Below are positions 44,512 through 55,870 of a stretch of DNA of 64,000 nt, one piece after another (the first letter of the stretch is position 1; each line of letters opens with the position of its first letter). The notes beneath the pieces were generated by a model. That model worked only from the letters and a program-made list of their open reading frames with translations. It ran no database searches and was not told the DNA's origin. Source of the DNA: Isoetes taiwanensis (taxonomy: Eukaryota; Streptophyta; Lycopodiopsida; Isoetales; Isoetaceae); assembly GCA_021234155.1 (NCBI GenBank), contig JAJEKV010000274.1:124001-188000 (forward strand). The letters are read 5' to 3'. The position numbers were made by a program, and so were the translations under genes.

Positions 44512-46339
44512 TGATGAAAAGAAGTAGCCCTGACAAGGAAGCTTCTAGGAAGCCCTAGAAAACAATTTGTCCAATATGGCTTGGCAAACCAAGCATTCTT
44601 TTTTTTTTTTTTTTAAAGATCAAGAAATATATTAATTGGTGCTCATCAATTACATACATCAAATACGTATGCCAAGTAAACCAAGCATTATTTTGTACAT
44701 AATTTGTATACGGATTTTGGAACTATGGCTATTTGTGATGATCAAGGTTGGTTTGATATGCCACCTCCATACTTGATGTATAGACATATTCTTTCAATAC
44801 AATTATTTATCTCAGATCAATCCATGAATTTATGTACGATGACCATCGCATGCATTTTCAGCATCCAATTGTGACTCTCTTGTTGAGATTGTTTTATTGT
44901 ATACAAGAAATTTACCCGCCACGAACATTTCCCTTTCTGATTTCTTTGTTCTTAAAAAAGTGACTCGGTAAAGAAGAATGTCCTTTTCAAGCTTTAGCAA
45001 ATTTTAGATACATTAGACGAGGCGTCGATGTTTAATTCATGAGCATTGTCTGTACTATTTTCAATACTCTAAAATTGTAGAATGCTCTGCCTTGATGTCT
45101 TTTGCTCTCTTCACAAATACATAACATAAAACAGTATTTTGGCAAATAAGTAAAAATTATAGGGGCATTTTATAAATTTTCCCAATAATATTCCCCTTTG
45201 GATATAACACTTTGTTTAGTTGTCTCTCTTGTAAAGGTCTACTGCTATGCCAAATAACTGCAATGAAGAAGAATCAGAAAAGGACAACAATGCTTTCACT
45301 AATTATTCACTATAAATAAATCCAAATTAGTAAAGAAAAATACAATGTTCTAAGCTATTGCTTGCTTCTCCAAATTTGAGGTTTTACAACTCTTTGAACA
45401 ATAGGAGGGGAGTTCAGATTGCCCAGAAGGAAGCTTGCTCCAGTTATCTTTTAGGTGTTGTAAGGTTCGTATTTGTCTTGATTGCTCTGACAAAAGCTTG
45501 TCCCAACAGATGCCTTCTTAGTATCACAATTTTCTATTCGTGTCCATTCAGTGATCAGTTTGCTACTCTTTCGTGCGAACCACTGCTAGTGTGGGGGAGA
45601 TACAGGATGATAGATAACCGCCTGTGGTGATGGTTCCTGTCATAGGTATAATAGGTTTTTTTGTAGTGATTCCTTCTACTTCAATCAGTTCAAGCAAGTG
45701 TGCTCCGAGTCCCTGGGGTGAAGAAGGGACGAATGAAACCACCACATCTGAATGGATGGTACAAAGCCCTCCAGCATTTCATACCTTCTCATCCGAAGTA
45801 CCAGCTAATGCCTTTGTTAATTCGTTGAAGCGAATTGCCATATGGAGTATTTGGAATGCAATGAGTATTTCAAGTTTGAAACTTCTGTTTATGCTCGAAT
45901 TGGCTACTTGTGCTATGTCTTATATGCCTAGAAAGGGAGATGACTTTGATAGGAAATAACGTGCTTTTTGTCATTTTGTAGGTCATTCAAATTGTTTCAA
46001 GTGCAAATATATCTGACTCTCATCTAATGATTTTGTGGATTTCAAATTTATTGAATATTTTGACAGGGCTGCATTTTGAAGTCTGGGCTATATTCACATT
46101 CCACAAGAAAGAATGAAAAAAATTAGATGATAAGGCCGAAATTGGGTAACTGGGCTATAGGATGTACCATCCAGGGATTAACAGTATAATCATGTAGGTC
46201 TAGTAACGGCGCCCAGCATTGTTGGGCATAAGTTGGGAGCCTGTAAATGTTTTGGTCGAAACAAGCACAATTTCATTATTTTTGGACAATACCTGAATTT
46301 ATGGACTATTTTTGGCTTTCTGTCATCAATGACTATTTT
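44512..46339. other. No gene recognised
   Basis: A poly-T run (44598-44615) and unassigned short frames (45358-45630, 45624-45959). 46211-46227 is a perfect-stem hairpin GCCCAGCATTGTTGGGC whose context recurs at 54918-54934. Confidence 0.45.
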
Positions 46340-48604
46340 CCATACACTAATTGGCATCCCCTGTGAGTACTGCATATGCTTCAGCAGCACTCATGGGTAT
46401 CTTGATAGTATCGGGTATCTTCTTCTTGTTTGATAGTTCCCAAGCATAGTTGATAGTCTCTAGTTCTATGATGTCACTAGCAGTTGTTGGCCTCCATCTT
46501 TTCTTCCAGCAATTGGCATAATTAGCTGGGTAGACTTGGTTCCTCACTGGGACTGGCTCCCACCAAGTGACCAGAGTAGTCTCAAAATTCTCCTTCTTAT
46601 CATCCATTTGTGGCTTCTCAGTAGCTAGGCCTACCAAGTTGGGCACAACACATCATCAGGGCGTGCCATAATAAACATACCTTTCTTCAAATCTTTGTAT
46701 AGATTGAGTTCTGATACAGGTTTGTCCTTCCACGGACCGACATAAGGATGAGTGATGCTAGCAATGGGTTCCACCACTACCACTATATCAGGTAGAGCAC
46801 GTTCCTACCTAGTGTGTGGCCAGAAGTCATCGTAACTGCCTTCGCCATGAGTATCCTCCCCAGCTCTTCCAAGAGTCTCATCCAAACTTGGCTATTTTTG
46901 GAGCACCCTTGTTACTGGTTGAGATTGCAACCCATGGATATTGTTTCGCAGCTGGCCGAGGTCCTTCACTGACTTCTTGAGAGGTAGTAGCTTAGGATTT
47001 CCAACTGGAATCAAGGGCCTTCCGTTGGCTCCTTCTTTCCACATCTTTATTCCGCCAGCAGGCAACCACTCCAAGTAAGTGGGCCGAGCTTCGTAGTACA
47101 TGACGGGCAATCACCATTCATAGCGAATCTGAAAGTCGGAGGGGTGGTGTGACTAGTCAATCTATCATCCCCATCTGGTATGTACCTTCTATGAAATCCT
47201 TCCAGTCCAGCACTTTGTCAACAACATAGGGCACATGTGTATTCAAGTTGCATGTGTGGAATTCATACAGCAGTTCAGGCATGGTCAGCACCTCGGCCTT
47301 CCGTAAAGATGAGGAGAATTTACCAAACAAGGCATCGATATCCTCATGTGTATGGCCAGACATCATGAACTCTAACTCAATCTCTTCAAACACACCAAGG
47401 TATACTAGGTACGAAAGATAGGAGAACACATACCTATTCTTGTTCTGTCCAGATGCATTGTCTAGCTGCAAATATAGTATCCAGGGAAGAGGCTTCATTG
47501 ATGGTCCCTTTGCCTATAGCAAATTAGCGGGGATGCTGCTATTGGATAGTGACAACTTTGATTCCAAGGCTGTGGTGTCTCGCAAGGATGACACCCATTT
47601 TGAAGCTGATGTTTCAGGCACTGACAGATGGCCTCCTGCATACTCGTGGACCATCTCTAACCTCTTCAAGATGCTATTTAAAGAACTTACATGGAAGTTC
47701 GAGTCATCTGACTATAAATCCAGGGCAAAGGTCCCATAGCTTCCCTTTCCATGTCCATGAGTGAGTGCACAAGTCAATGATGTTTTCAACTTGTCAAGCC
47801 TCCAAAGAGCTTCATGGACAGTTGCAATTTTGGAATCATTATTTTCGCTTGATCCATTTTGTCGTGAATAATACAAAGATATTGGGCAGGATACCTGTGG
47901 GAGTATAATCTCCACGACCAGTACTGAGTGCGACATGAGGCTTGCTCTAGCCTATGTGCCCTTCTTTGATCATGCAGTATCCTCCTCTCTCCCTCATCAT
48001 TGGTCTTCAATAATATTGTACGGATAACCTCACACGTATCACATTTGGAGAATGCAATTTTCTTTGCAATACTGACATCCTTGAAGCTCCGCCTCCATAT
48101 TCTATGAAACCTAGTCGGGGATACCTTCTTGCCGATCAGTGCCATAACTTCTGCATTAACCTCCTCCAGAATACTGGACTTAGTAAACATTGCAGGCAAC
48201 TTCCTGATGTTCTCTTGTATTCCATCTTCATTCCTCCTGCTGCGGTGGGGCAAAGATTCATAGTTCTCCCTGACAAACATAGAAAACATAGCTTCGCAAG
48301 CCAATGTCGAGGAACGAGGCTTCATGGTGTTGCAGTTGCCGTGCTCGGCCTTGCGTGCACCCTCAAGGAATTGGGCCTTCCACTTGAGATATGCCAACTT
48401 TGAATGAAAGGTGTAATTTCGTTTCTCATAGTTTGGATGCTTCTGGTGATCCGAGCTATCCTGGTTGGACACAGTATCTGCTTCCTCTTGTGGCGTTGCG
48501 ATCAATATCTCTGAGACCTTCACTACGCCAACACGAACAAAGTCATTGTTCCACCTTACAAGCATCCGACCGAAGTCGCAAACATCCTTGGCGCAAATAT
48601 TCAC
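46340..48604 (-). pseudogene. Decayed DDE-like gene of the DUF7869 type
   Basis: Reading on the minus strand from 48604: KCDTCEVIRTIL, then CIIHDKMDQAKIMIPKL (first acidic motif). A one-base shift near 47800 leads to LTHGHGKGSYG. Then come two TAG codons and LYLQLDNASGQNKNRYVFSY (second Asp) and FMMSGHTHEDIDALFGKFSS (third motif). Further blocks follow at 47110-46892 (VMYYEARPTYLEWLP) and 46646-46347 (VTWWEPVPVRN, YANCWKKRW, INYAW), as in full-length members. The family is common in plants, oomycetes and animals and looks like a transposase-derived RNase-H fold. I know it by its DNCxxxNKN..GHTHEDID signature. It differs from the A1 transposase. The ends of the mobile unit, if any, were not found. 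Confidence 0.82.
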
Positions 48605-49140
48605 TTAAGGGGGGGGGGGAGGAGGGCTCGATAACGTAAACTCCGACGAACTTAAAACCTAAAAATTGGTCACACAGCATCATCAGGGCCAGTGAATGAT
48701 ATGAAATCTTTTTTGGCGATAATGGTGTCACAAGAATGCTATATTTCACAATCCATTTCAAGAAGCGTATATCTTGTCAGCGGTTGTGCCCCCTTTTCCA
48801 CCTCTGTCCGCTGTCTTTTTTGCGGGATGTCGTGAGCAAGCGACTCACGAACATCTTCTCTTCTCGAGAATGAAGGACCCCTTGTCTTCTGCTATCGTGA
48901 TTGCATCTGGAGTCAACCAAGGAAGTGTATGGAGCCCTTCGATCACTTCCTCAACATCAACGCTCACTACTCTATTTGGTATGTCCTTGAAGTGGCATTG
49001 TGTATTTGCTCCACAATTCCTTTCGCTACCAGACGATCATTAATGAAGAGATACATAACCTGCACAAGGATTTCAGTTTTGTTAAACCCGAATAGCAAGA
49101 ACGAGCAAGCAATGCAAATGAAATAGGGACACGGTCCTTC
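48605..49140. other. Junction region, no gene recognised
   Basis: A G-run (48609-48623) and short frames only. It separates the DUF7869-type relic from the LINE relic. Confidence 0.4.
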
Positions 49141-50391
49141 GAGGGTTCCACTGACAATCAAATTGGGCGGGTGCCGAATTTGAGCTCTATAGACCATGGA
49201 TGCCCCCCATGGCAAATTGGACGGGCACCCAATTTGGCCAGATGAGGGGGGACCGCTCTGCCCCTGCGACGCAGCTGTTCGTGGGAGTGCTGCCTCCGCA
49301 ACTATCTGACGAGGAGGCACATATACCTTCATCTTGCCATTAACCAAACCAGCAGCCCCTCCAGTATGTCGAATCTCTCTTATCTTGACCAACTCTTGGC
49401 TTCTTTCCCGTTGTTGCAGTGGCATGAGATCCAGATCCAGGTATATGGATGTACCTTTCAAGCGACTGGTGCGGTGCAACAACAAAGATTTTGCCTCCCA
49501 ATCCAAGACTGCAAACTTAACTAGCCGAGGTCTCATGCTCGGTCCTCCGACCCTAATTGGACTCTTGATAACCAAATACTGTAATTGGAGCTTTGCAAGT
49601 ACCAGGGTGGTAAGCTTACCTGGCAAATCCTCGCCTTGCTCCTCTGGCAATCCCCGCACAATAAGGTTGAGGCAGTGTGCCTGGATGTCTTGCTCCTCAC
49701 GAAGTACCCGCCTGATTCTCTGAGCCACCTCGGCCTCTGGTATGGGGGGTGCTGGTGCAGACGACTATGGTGCACTCCGGACTCGTTGCACCTCCATTCG
49801 GAGGTCCTGCATCTCTTGTTGTAAGTGGGCCATATGGTTCTCTATATGTGAGCATCTTCGATATCTCTGCGCATGTCGCGCCTTTGCTTCATCAAGGAAT
49901 TGGAGCACGCCTGCGACGCGCTTCCACATCCTTTTCCTTAGCATCTATCCGACCAGCCATGCTTGTGACTTGTACAATCTGGCTGCGGCAACCCCTTCAT
50001 GTCGCCCCCATGCTTGCACCATGTCTTCCATCCACTGGCTGGTGGACCTTATCCAAGCGATTGCCCCATCTCCCGTGACTAGCTGCGTTGTTGCTTGTAT
50101 CTCCCCTCTTATCTGGTCATTAGCCTTTTGGGCTCCCCTGCAATCATAATCCCCGAGCCGAACTTCCACAAGGGAAATTCGCTCCTTCTGTTGGAGAAGC
50201 TGCTTCTTGAGCGCAGCCCCTGGCAGATGGTCCCGTGATGCCTCCAAGCTTGCCAGCTTAGCCTGGAGGGAACCGGCCTGTTCCTGTACAACCCTGATTG
50301 CCTCAGCCTGTGATACCTGCTTTGATGGGGACGAGGTATCCAAATTGCGGGCTCTTTTCTTCAACGCATGCATGCTGTCAGGGGTTGCCAT
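49141..50391 (-). pseudogene. LINE (L1-like) ORF1 protein relic
   Basis: One minus-strand frame runs from MATPDSMHALKKRARNL (50391) to about 49150 with only two TAG stops (near 49945 and 49765). It has a Gln/Leu-rich coiled-coil-like half (HMAHLQQEMQDLRMEVQRV) and then the RRM-like domain of L1 ORF1: LNLIVRGLPEEQGEDL, SPIRVGGPSMRPRLVKF, LKGTSIYLDLDLMPLQQRER. ORF1 proteins bind LINE RNA in the retrotransposition particle. ORF2 is not found downstream (below 49100), and the upstream side is cut by the copia fragment at about 50440. Both stops are consistent with CAG to TAG change. Confidence 0.85.
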
Positions 50392-50464
50392 AGAGGGCCG
50401 GGACTGTCAGGTGGATTTCGTCGACTAAAACAGAGGAAACACCATACAAATCATACACCAACGG

Positions 50465-53151
50465 AAAGCTCGTTCGATAAGCTTTCCAACAAGGATGTAT
50501 GCTTGGGAAAATACACAGGCTGCCATTCAAAAAATCAAGAAGCCGAGCAAAACAAGCACTTGAACTTGTGCACTCAGACCTTTGTGGTCCTCTAAATATC
50601 AAAAGTAGAACAAACAAGAGGTACTTTGTCACATTTATAGATGATTACTCTCGAAAGTGCAAAATCTATTGTCTTGAGAAAAAATCACAAGCATTACAAG
50701 CATTTAAACAATATGTGGCTGAAGTGGAAAGAGAAACAGGGAACAAACTAAAATGCATAAGGTCTGATCGAGGAGGAGAATACTTGTCGACAAAATTCAA
50801 GCTTTTTTGTATTACTAATGGTATAAGAAGACAGTTAACTTGCAGGTTTAGCCCCCAACAAAATGGAGTAGCTGAGAGGAAGAACAGAACGCTCATGGAT
50901 GCAGTTAGGTCCATGATCAAAGAAAGTGGACTGCCTAATCATCTTTGGGAAGAAGCTTTGAAGACGGCCACACTTGTGCGAAACAAACTTCCAACAGCAG
51001 CATTACAAGGTAATTTCCCTGAGAATCTCTGGTCTAAAACTGAAAAAATGATTAATTATGACATGTTCAAAGTGTATGGTTGTTTGGCTTATGTTCACAT
51101 ACCTCATGAGTTAAGAAAAAAGCTAGACAATAAAGCAGAGACTGGATACCTAGTTGGCTATGACGAGGAGGCAAAGGGATATAGGTTGTATAACCCTCAA
51201 ACCGAGCAAATAATCATTAGCAGAGATGTGGTATTTATTGAGGATGTACTCTACAAGAACAGAATAAAAAAACAGGAATTTATCAAGGCAGAAATAAAGG
51301 CCAAAGGTTCAGCTGAAACCAAACAGATGCAAAAGCAAATTGATGATATGATCAGCTTGGATTCTGATGATGACAGTTCAGACCATGACAGTTCAGATCA
51401 AATTGAAGTAGATAAGCAAACAGAAATGACTGAGCACAACCATCATTCCCAAAGGAAGACTCAAGCAAAAAAACTTCTAGAAGATACTCAAATAGATCTA
51501 AACCAATATGGCAGAACAGAGACAGGAAGGAGTAGAAGAATACAAGCAACACAGATGGATTATGATTACATACTTAGAATCACAGAAGACCCTTGTATTC
51601 CCAGAAAATTTGAGGATGTCTTGACTTCACCAGAAAAGGATAAATAGTTGGAGGCTATGAATGATGAAATGGAATCCTTCAAAGATACTCAAACATATGA
51701 ATTGGTGGAACATACAGCAGATAAGCACATAATAGGAAGCAAATGGTTGTACAAATTAAAATCAAATGCAGATGGAAGTCAGAAGTACAAAGCCAGATTG
51801 GTGGCTCAGGAGGGCAGGAGTATGATGAAACTTACTCGCCAATTGTCAAGTTGGCAAGCCTCAGAATTTTGCTAAGTATAGCTAATGCTTTAAACCTTGA
51901 ATCGCATCACATGGATGTTAAGACAACGTTTTTAAATGCAAAATTAGAGGAGACTATTTATCTAAGACAGCCTGCTGGTTTTGAACAGGGAGTAAACAAG
52001 GTATGGAAATTGAATAGGGCTGTTTATGGCCTCAAGCAGTCCCCAAGAGAATGGTACAACTGTATTGATCAGTTTCTCAGAGAATAAAGCTTTGAAAAGT
52101 TACAAAATGATGGGAATTTATTTGTATCATTGCACTTTATGTCGATGATTGCATAATGGCAGCAAATAGCATTTCATGCTTAGATAAATGCAAAAATATT
52201 CTCAAGAACAGATTTAGAATGACAGATCTTGGTGAACTAAAGCATTTCCTAGGAATAGAAGTAACTCGAGACAGAGAAAAAGGTTTTTTAAAGCTTACAC
52301 AGCACAGGCACATTGAAAACATGCTGAAAAGGTTCAACCTTGAATATGCTAACCATGTTAAAACTCCTATAGTACCAGGGCATACACTTACAGCAGACTC
52401 AGAGATTTCTGAAAATGAAAGAAAGGAGATGGAAGAATTGCCATATAGATCTCTGATAGGTTGTTTGCTTTACTTAGCAAACAATACAAGACCTGAAATT
52501 GCTTATGCAGTTAATATCCTCAGTAGGAGAAATCATAACCCTGGGAAAGTGCATTGGATAGCTGGCAAAAGGATTCTAAGGTATTTAAAGGGAACCTTAG
52601 ATCATGGTTTAACTTATAAGTCAAAGAATTTAAACTTGGAAGCATTCAGTGATGCTGACTGGAAAGGAGACCTCAGTGGCAGGAAATCAACATCAGGTTA
52701 TGTTATCATGCTAGGAGGAGGAGCAATAACTTGGAGAACAAAGAAACAAAGTGCCATAGCAATGTCCACAGCTGAAGCAGAATATGCTGCTGCATCTCTA
52801 GTTGCAAAAGAAATTGCTTGGTTGAGAAGGCTGCTGAATGAGTTAGATTGTTTGCAAGGAAATCCCACTCAGATTTTTACTGACAGTCAAAGTTGTATGG
52901 CTATTGTCAAAAATCCAGTTGATCATGAGAGAACTAAACACATCGAGCTGAACATTCATTTTATAAGAGACTTAGCAGCCAAAGGATACATAACAATGAG
53001 ATATGTTAACACTTCAAGTCAAGTTGCTGATATATTTACCAAGGCTCTTGTTGAAAGTAAATTCATGAAGTTCAGAGATTTAATGAATGTTACAGGAGTT
53101 GCAGACACTACAGTTAAGGAGACTGTTCAAGACACCCAAACTCAGCTTTGA
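50465..53151 (+). pseudogene. Ty1/copia pol relic: integrase, reverse transcriptase, RNase H
   Basis: It begins in the GAG-pre-integrase/Zn region, so LTR, gag and protease are missing. The integrase core shows HSDLCGP, RSDRGGEY and a PQQNGVAERKNRT motif (D, D, E). After a TAG at 51645 the reverse transcriptase follows (KYKARLVAQ), a shift near 51810, AVYGLKQSPREWY, a TAA at 52085, a shift near 52110, then ALYVDDCIMA (YVDD catalytic box). RNase H is open (EAFSDADWKGD, AIAMSTAEAEYAA, ADIFTKAL). The domain order IN-RT-RH is that of copia elements. The four breaks make it inactive. Confidence 0.93.
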
Positions 53152-53179
53152 GCAATAATCAGAGAAGTAAAGAAATATA

Positions 53180-53720
53180 TGATGAAGGAGGAGTGTTGGG
53201 ATTTACAGTTAAATCATCATATATTTTTCTGTGAGTAGTGTAAATAAATCATCTGTGCACTTAACAGCTACCATGACCTAGGTTATTATGTTTGCTTAAC
53301 CTAAGGTCATATGTAAATAAGTTCAAGTTCAATGGTTCATTAACCATTGATTGTATAATATCATTATGTTGAGGAGGTCGTAGGAGCCAAATACTATTTA
53401 AATATGGCCACCTCAAGGTCGGCCTATTCTACTGGCTTAACCGTCATTCTTAAGCCCGGGAAAGTCCTGTATATATGGACCATCCTCTAATCATAAACAT
53501 AAGGTGAAATTCGGCACATATCCGGCTTGCTCCGGTCAAGTTATTTCGTTTGATTTATGAGTCAATATAGCTACAGTGTTTGGTCAATGCATATATATGA
53601 ACAGTGACCTTAGAACCATTGAAATTAAGATTTGAATGCTACTTAAAACTATGCATTGTATTAAGGTCTTTGGCTTGGGTGAAGAATTGTATCAAGTATT
53701 AACTTGATTGCTAGGCTTGC
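53180..53720 (+). repeat. Purine tract and 3' LTR of the copia element
   Basis: GATGAAGGAGGAG at 53181-53193 is a polypurine tract. The LTR starts at TGTTGGGATTTACAG (53194) and has a TATATA box at about 53471-53477. Its right end is not certain, as no partner LTR exists in the window. Confidence 0.7.
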
Positions 53721-53735
53721 TAAGCTATTTTCTTA

Positions 53736-53984
53736 GATATCATCATGCCTAAGATTTTAGAATATGAAATACGGGGTTTTGAACCTCTATCAAAATAATT
53801 CAATGTCCTAATAAAACTACTTTAACCAATGTACCCAGTGAGCTAATGTGATTATTTTTTATGTTAAAGATAGGTATTTTTTTTATAACAACCTATTCAA
53901 TTGTTTTAGGGATATGTAGTCTATGGTTTCAGGAATTGTTATTTTTACATCCATATCAAATCCCCCTGGAACCCCCTGTTATTT
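53736..53984 (-). mobile_element. tRNA-derived SINE copy 1
   Basis: On the minus strand TAGCTCACTGGGTACATTG (A-box-like) lies about 45 bases before GAGGTTCAAAACCCCG (a B box, diverged here). The same unit with its downstream AATTCCTGAAACCATAG-like part recurs at 60130-60410 and 60420-60690. Confidence 0.75.
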
Positions 53985-54440
53985 TGCTATATAACAACCA
54001 ACACATAACTATTATTAACATTAATTAACACGAACCATTGCATCCAACATATTTAAATTAAAATCCCCCTGAAACCCCCTTTAGTTTGGGTGCATATTCA
54101 CACGGGGGGTTACTCCGGGCACCGTATTTGCCCTTTATTCCTTGATCTGGACCGTACATAGCGATCCTCGTTTTTGGGGTATGGCTGTATAAGTTTTTCT
54201 ATACTGTATATTGAGGTTTGCGAAATACTATAAGGTTTGAGAGAATGTACTTAATGGTGTTAATTTTGTACATGTATTGTAAGTTTTTAGGGGCTCTCGC
54301 TGCCCTACGTAATCCCTCGTGTGAATATGCACCCAAACTAAAGGGGATTTCAGGGGGATTTTAATTTAAATGTGTTGGATACAATGGTTCGTGTTAATTA
54401 ATGTTAATAATAGTAATGTGTTGGTTGTTATATTAAAAAA
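53985..54440. mobile_element. Foldback / MITE-like element with 125-bp arms
   Basis: The left arm (about 53990-54113) and right arm (about 54310-54432) are near-perfect inverted copies, from ATATAACAACCAACACAT to GTGCATATTCACACG. They enclose a 200-bp centre without a gene. A single arm is at 11437-11530, which shows it is a dispersed family. A pure A run (54437-54451) follows. Confidence 0.88.
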
Positions 54441-54664
54441 AAAAAAAAAATTGGGCCCTTCAGGCCCTAATAGAGGCCTTCGGGCACTAAGGATGACATA
54501 TATGCATGTAGACTTAATTACTAAGAAGCTTGGTAAAAGAACAACCATAACACATATTTAACTATGATGACCATAATATTAATATGACAAAACAAATCAT
54601 ATAACAATTATTAGGATATAGAATGGTTATATAATGGATGAAGGCCTCCAGGAATCGAATCTAA

Positions 54665-54785
54665 GTTACTCCAAGACCCATTAAAGAAATATGCATGCCT
54701 ATGGTGTATGTTGCCTCGAATATGGGTTACTCTAAAGGCCCATTAAAGAAATATGCATGCCTATGGTGCATGTTGCCTCTAACGT
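54665..54785. repeat. Two tandem units of about 62 bp
   Basis: CATTAAAGAAATATGCATGC..TGTTGCCTC occurs twice in a row with few differences. 54441-55229 otherwise shows no gene. The hairpin GCCCAGCGTTGCTGGGC lies at 54918-54934. Confidence 0.75.
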
Positions 54786-55229
54786 GCCTGTTACAATATT
54801 ACCCAGCAATATACAGACATGTAATGATATATAAAGAAAGAGTTTGTTGTTTTGTAGGCAAGCGATGAGTAAGGCAACCGAGTAAGGCAACCACATTATC
54901 TGTAAACTAGTAAGGGTGCCCAGCGTTGCTGGGCATAATTTTGGAAGCTATAAATGTTGGGAACTTGTGCATTTGCATATTCAGTAACTTCTAGACCATT
55001 AGAACTGTGCACGTGCATACAATAACTTTTAAGCCATTGGATCATTTAGGGAACCTGTAAATTGCAAGTAGCCATGTCTATGAGATGTTGATGTCTATGG
55101 GTTGTTGATGTCTATGCGTTGCTCGGCATATGTTGGGATCAAGGACTCCATTAGGCAGGTACTCTAGAACATGCAATCTGAAAGCCTACATGTTGCATAG
55201 ACCTAAATATCTGGAATGAGTTCTTTAAA

Positions 55230-55870
55230 TAAAAGACGAATGGCATCATGACCATGCCTATTCGTGCTTGCAAGCAATAGTGTCAATGATGTGTGATCAT
55301 GTTTAGGCATTCTGCTATATCTATGGGCTCCACATTTCCATACATGCTAATAACTTTATTGCAATTAACACGTAGGTCACAACTATTTTGTACAATGCTT
55401 TCATATATATGCTTACCCTTTGGCAAAATTGCAGTGCATGCATCAAACATGACCATGTAAGTTGGTTGTGTATATGCTTACTGTTTGGCAAAATTGTAGG
55501 GCATGCATCAAGCATGACCATGTAAGTAGGTTCGATGTAAGTTGGTTTTGTTGGAACTATACTTTCTAGGCATTCCTTGAAGAAGTTGTTTGTGCATTAT
55601 GAGTTTGCCTTGTCATACTTTAAATTTCCACATCTGTACATATTTGTGAGTGCGGCACCAACAAAAAGATCTACCCCTAAGCCGTCAAATATGATGGATG
55701 GCTTCATGTACTCTCTTGCCCTCAGCAAGGGGCTTCATGTATTTTCTCGCCCTTAGCAAGGTTTTCAAGCCCTGGTCAAGGTTTTCAAGCCCTGAACATG
55801 TACCAAGGAAAGTCATGCCCAGCCTTACCATACAACTTTATGAGATTGTGCCCAATTTAACATCCATATT
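55230..55870 (-). pseudogene. Second PPR gene relic
   Basis: Minus-strand pieces read KPLAEGKRVHEAIHH (about 55735-55690), DLFVGAALTNMYRCGNL (about 55670-55620) and twice a MLDACP.ILP.SKHI segment (about 55540-55400), then ISMYGNVEP (about 55330). These are PLS-type PPR repeat signatures. The duplicated 70-bp stretch and many stops show decay. Confidence 0.72.

Noticed and set aside
47440-49723. Plus-strand frames across 47440-47764, 48104-48639 and 49334-49723
   Set aside because: They are antisense to the DUF7869-type relic and the LINE ORF1 relic, whose motifs are on the minus strand.
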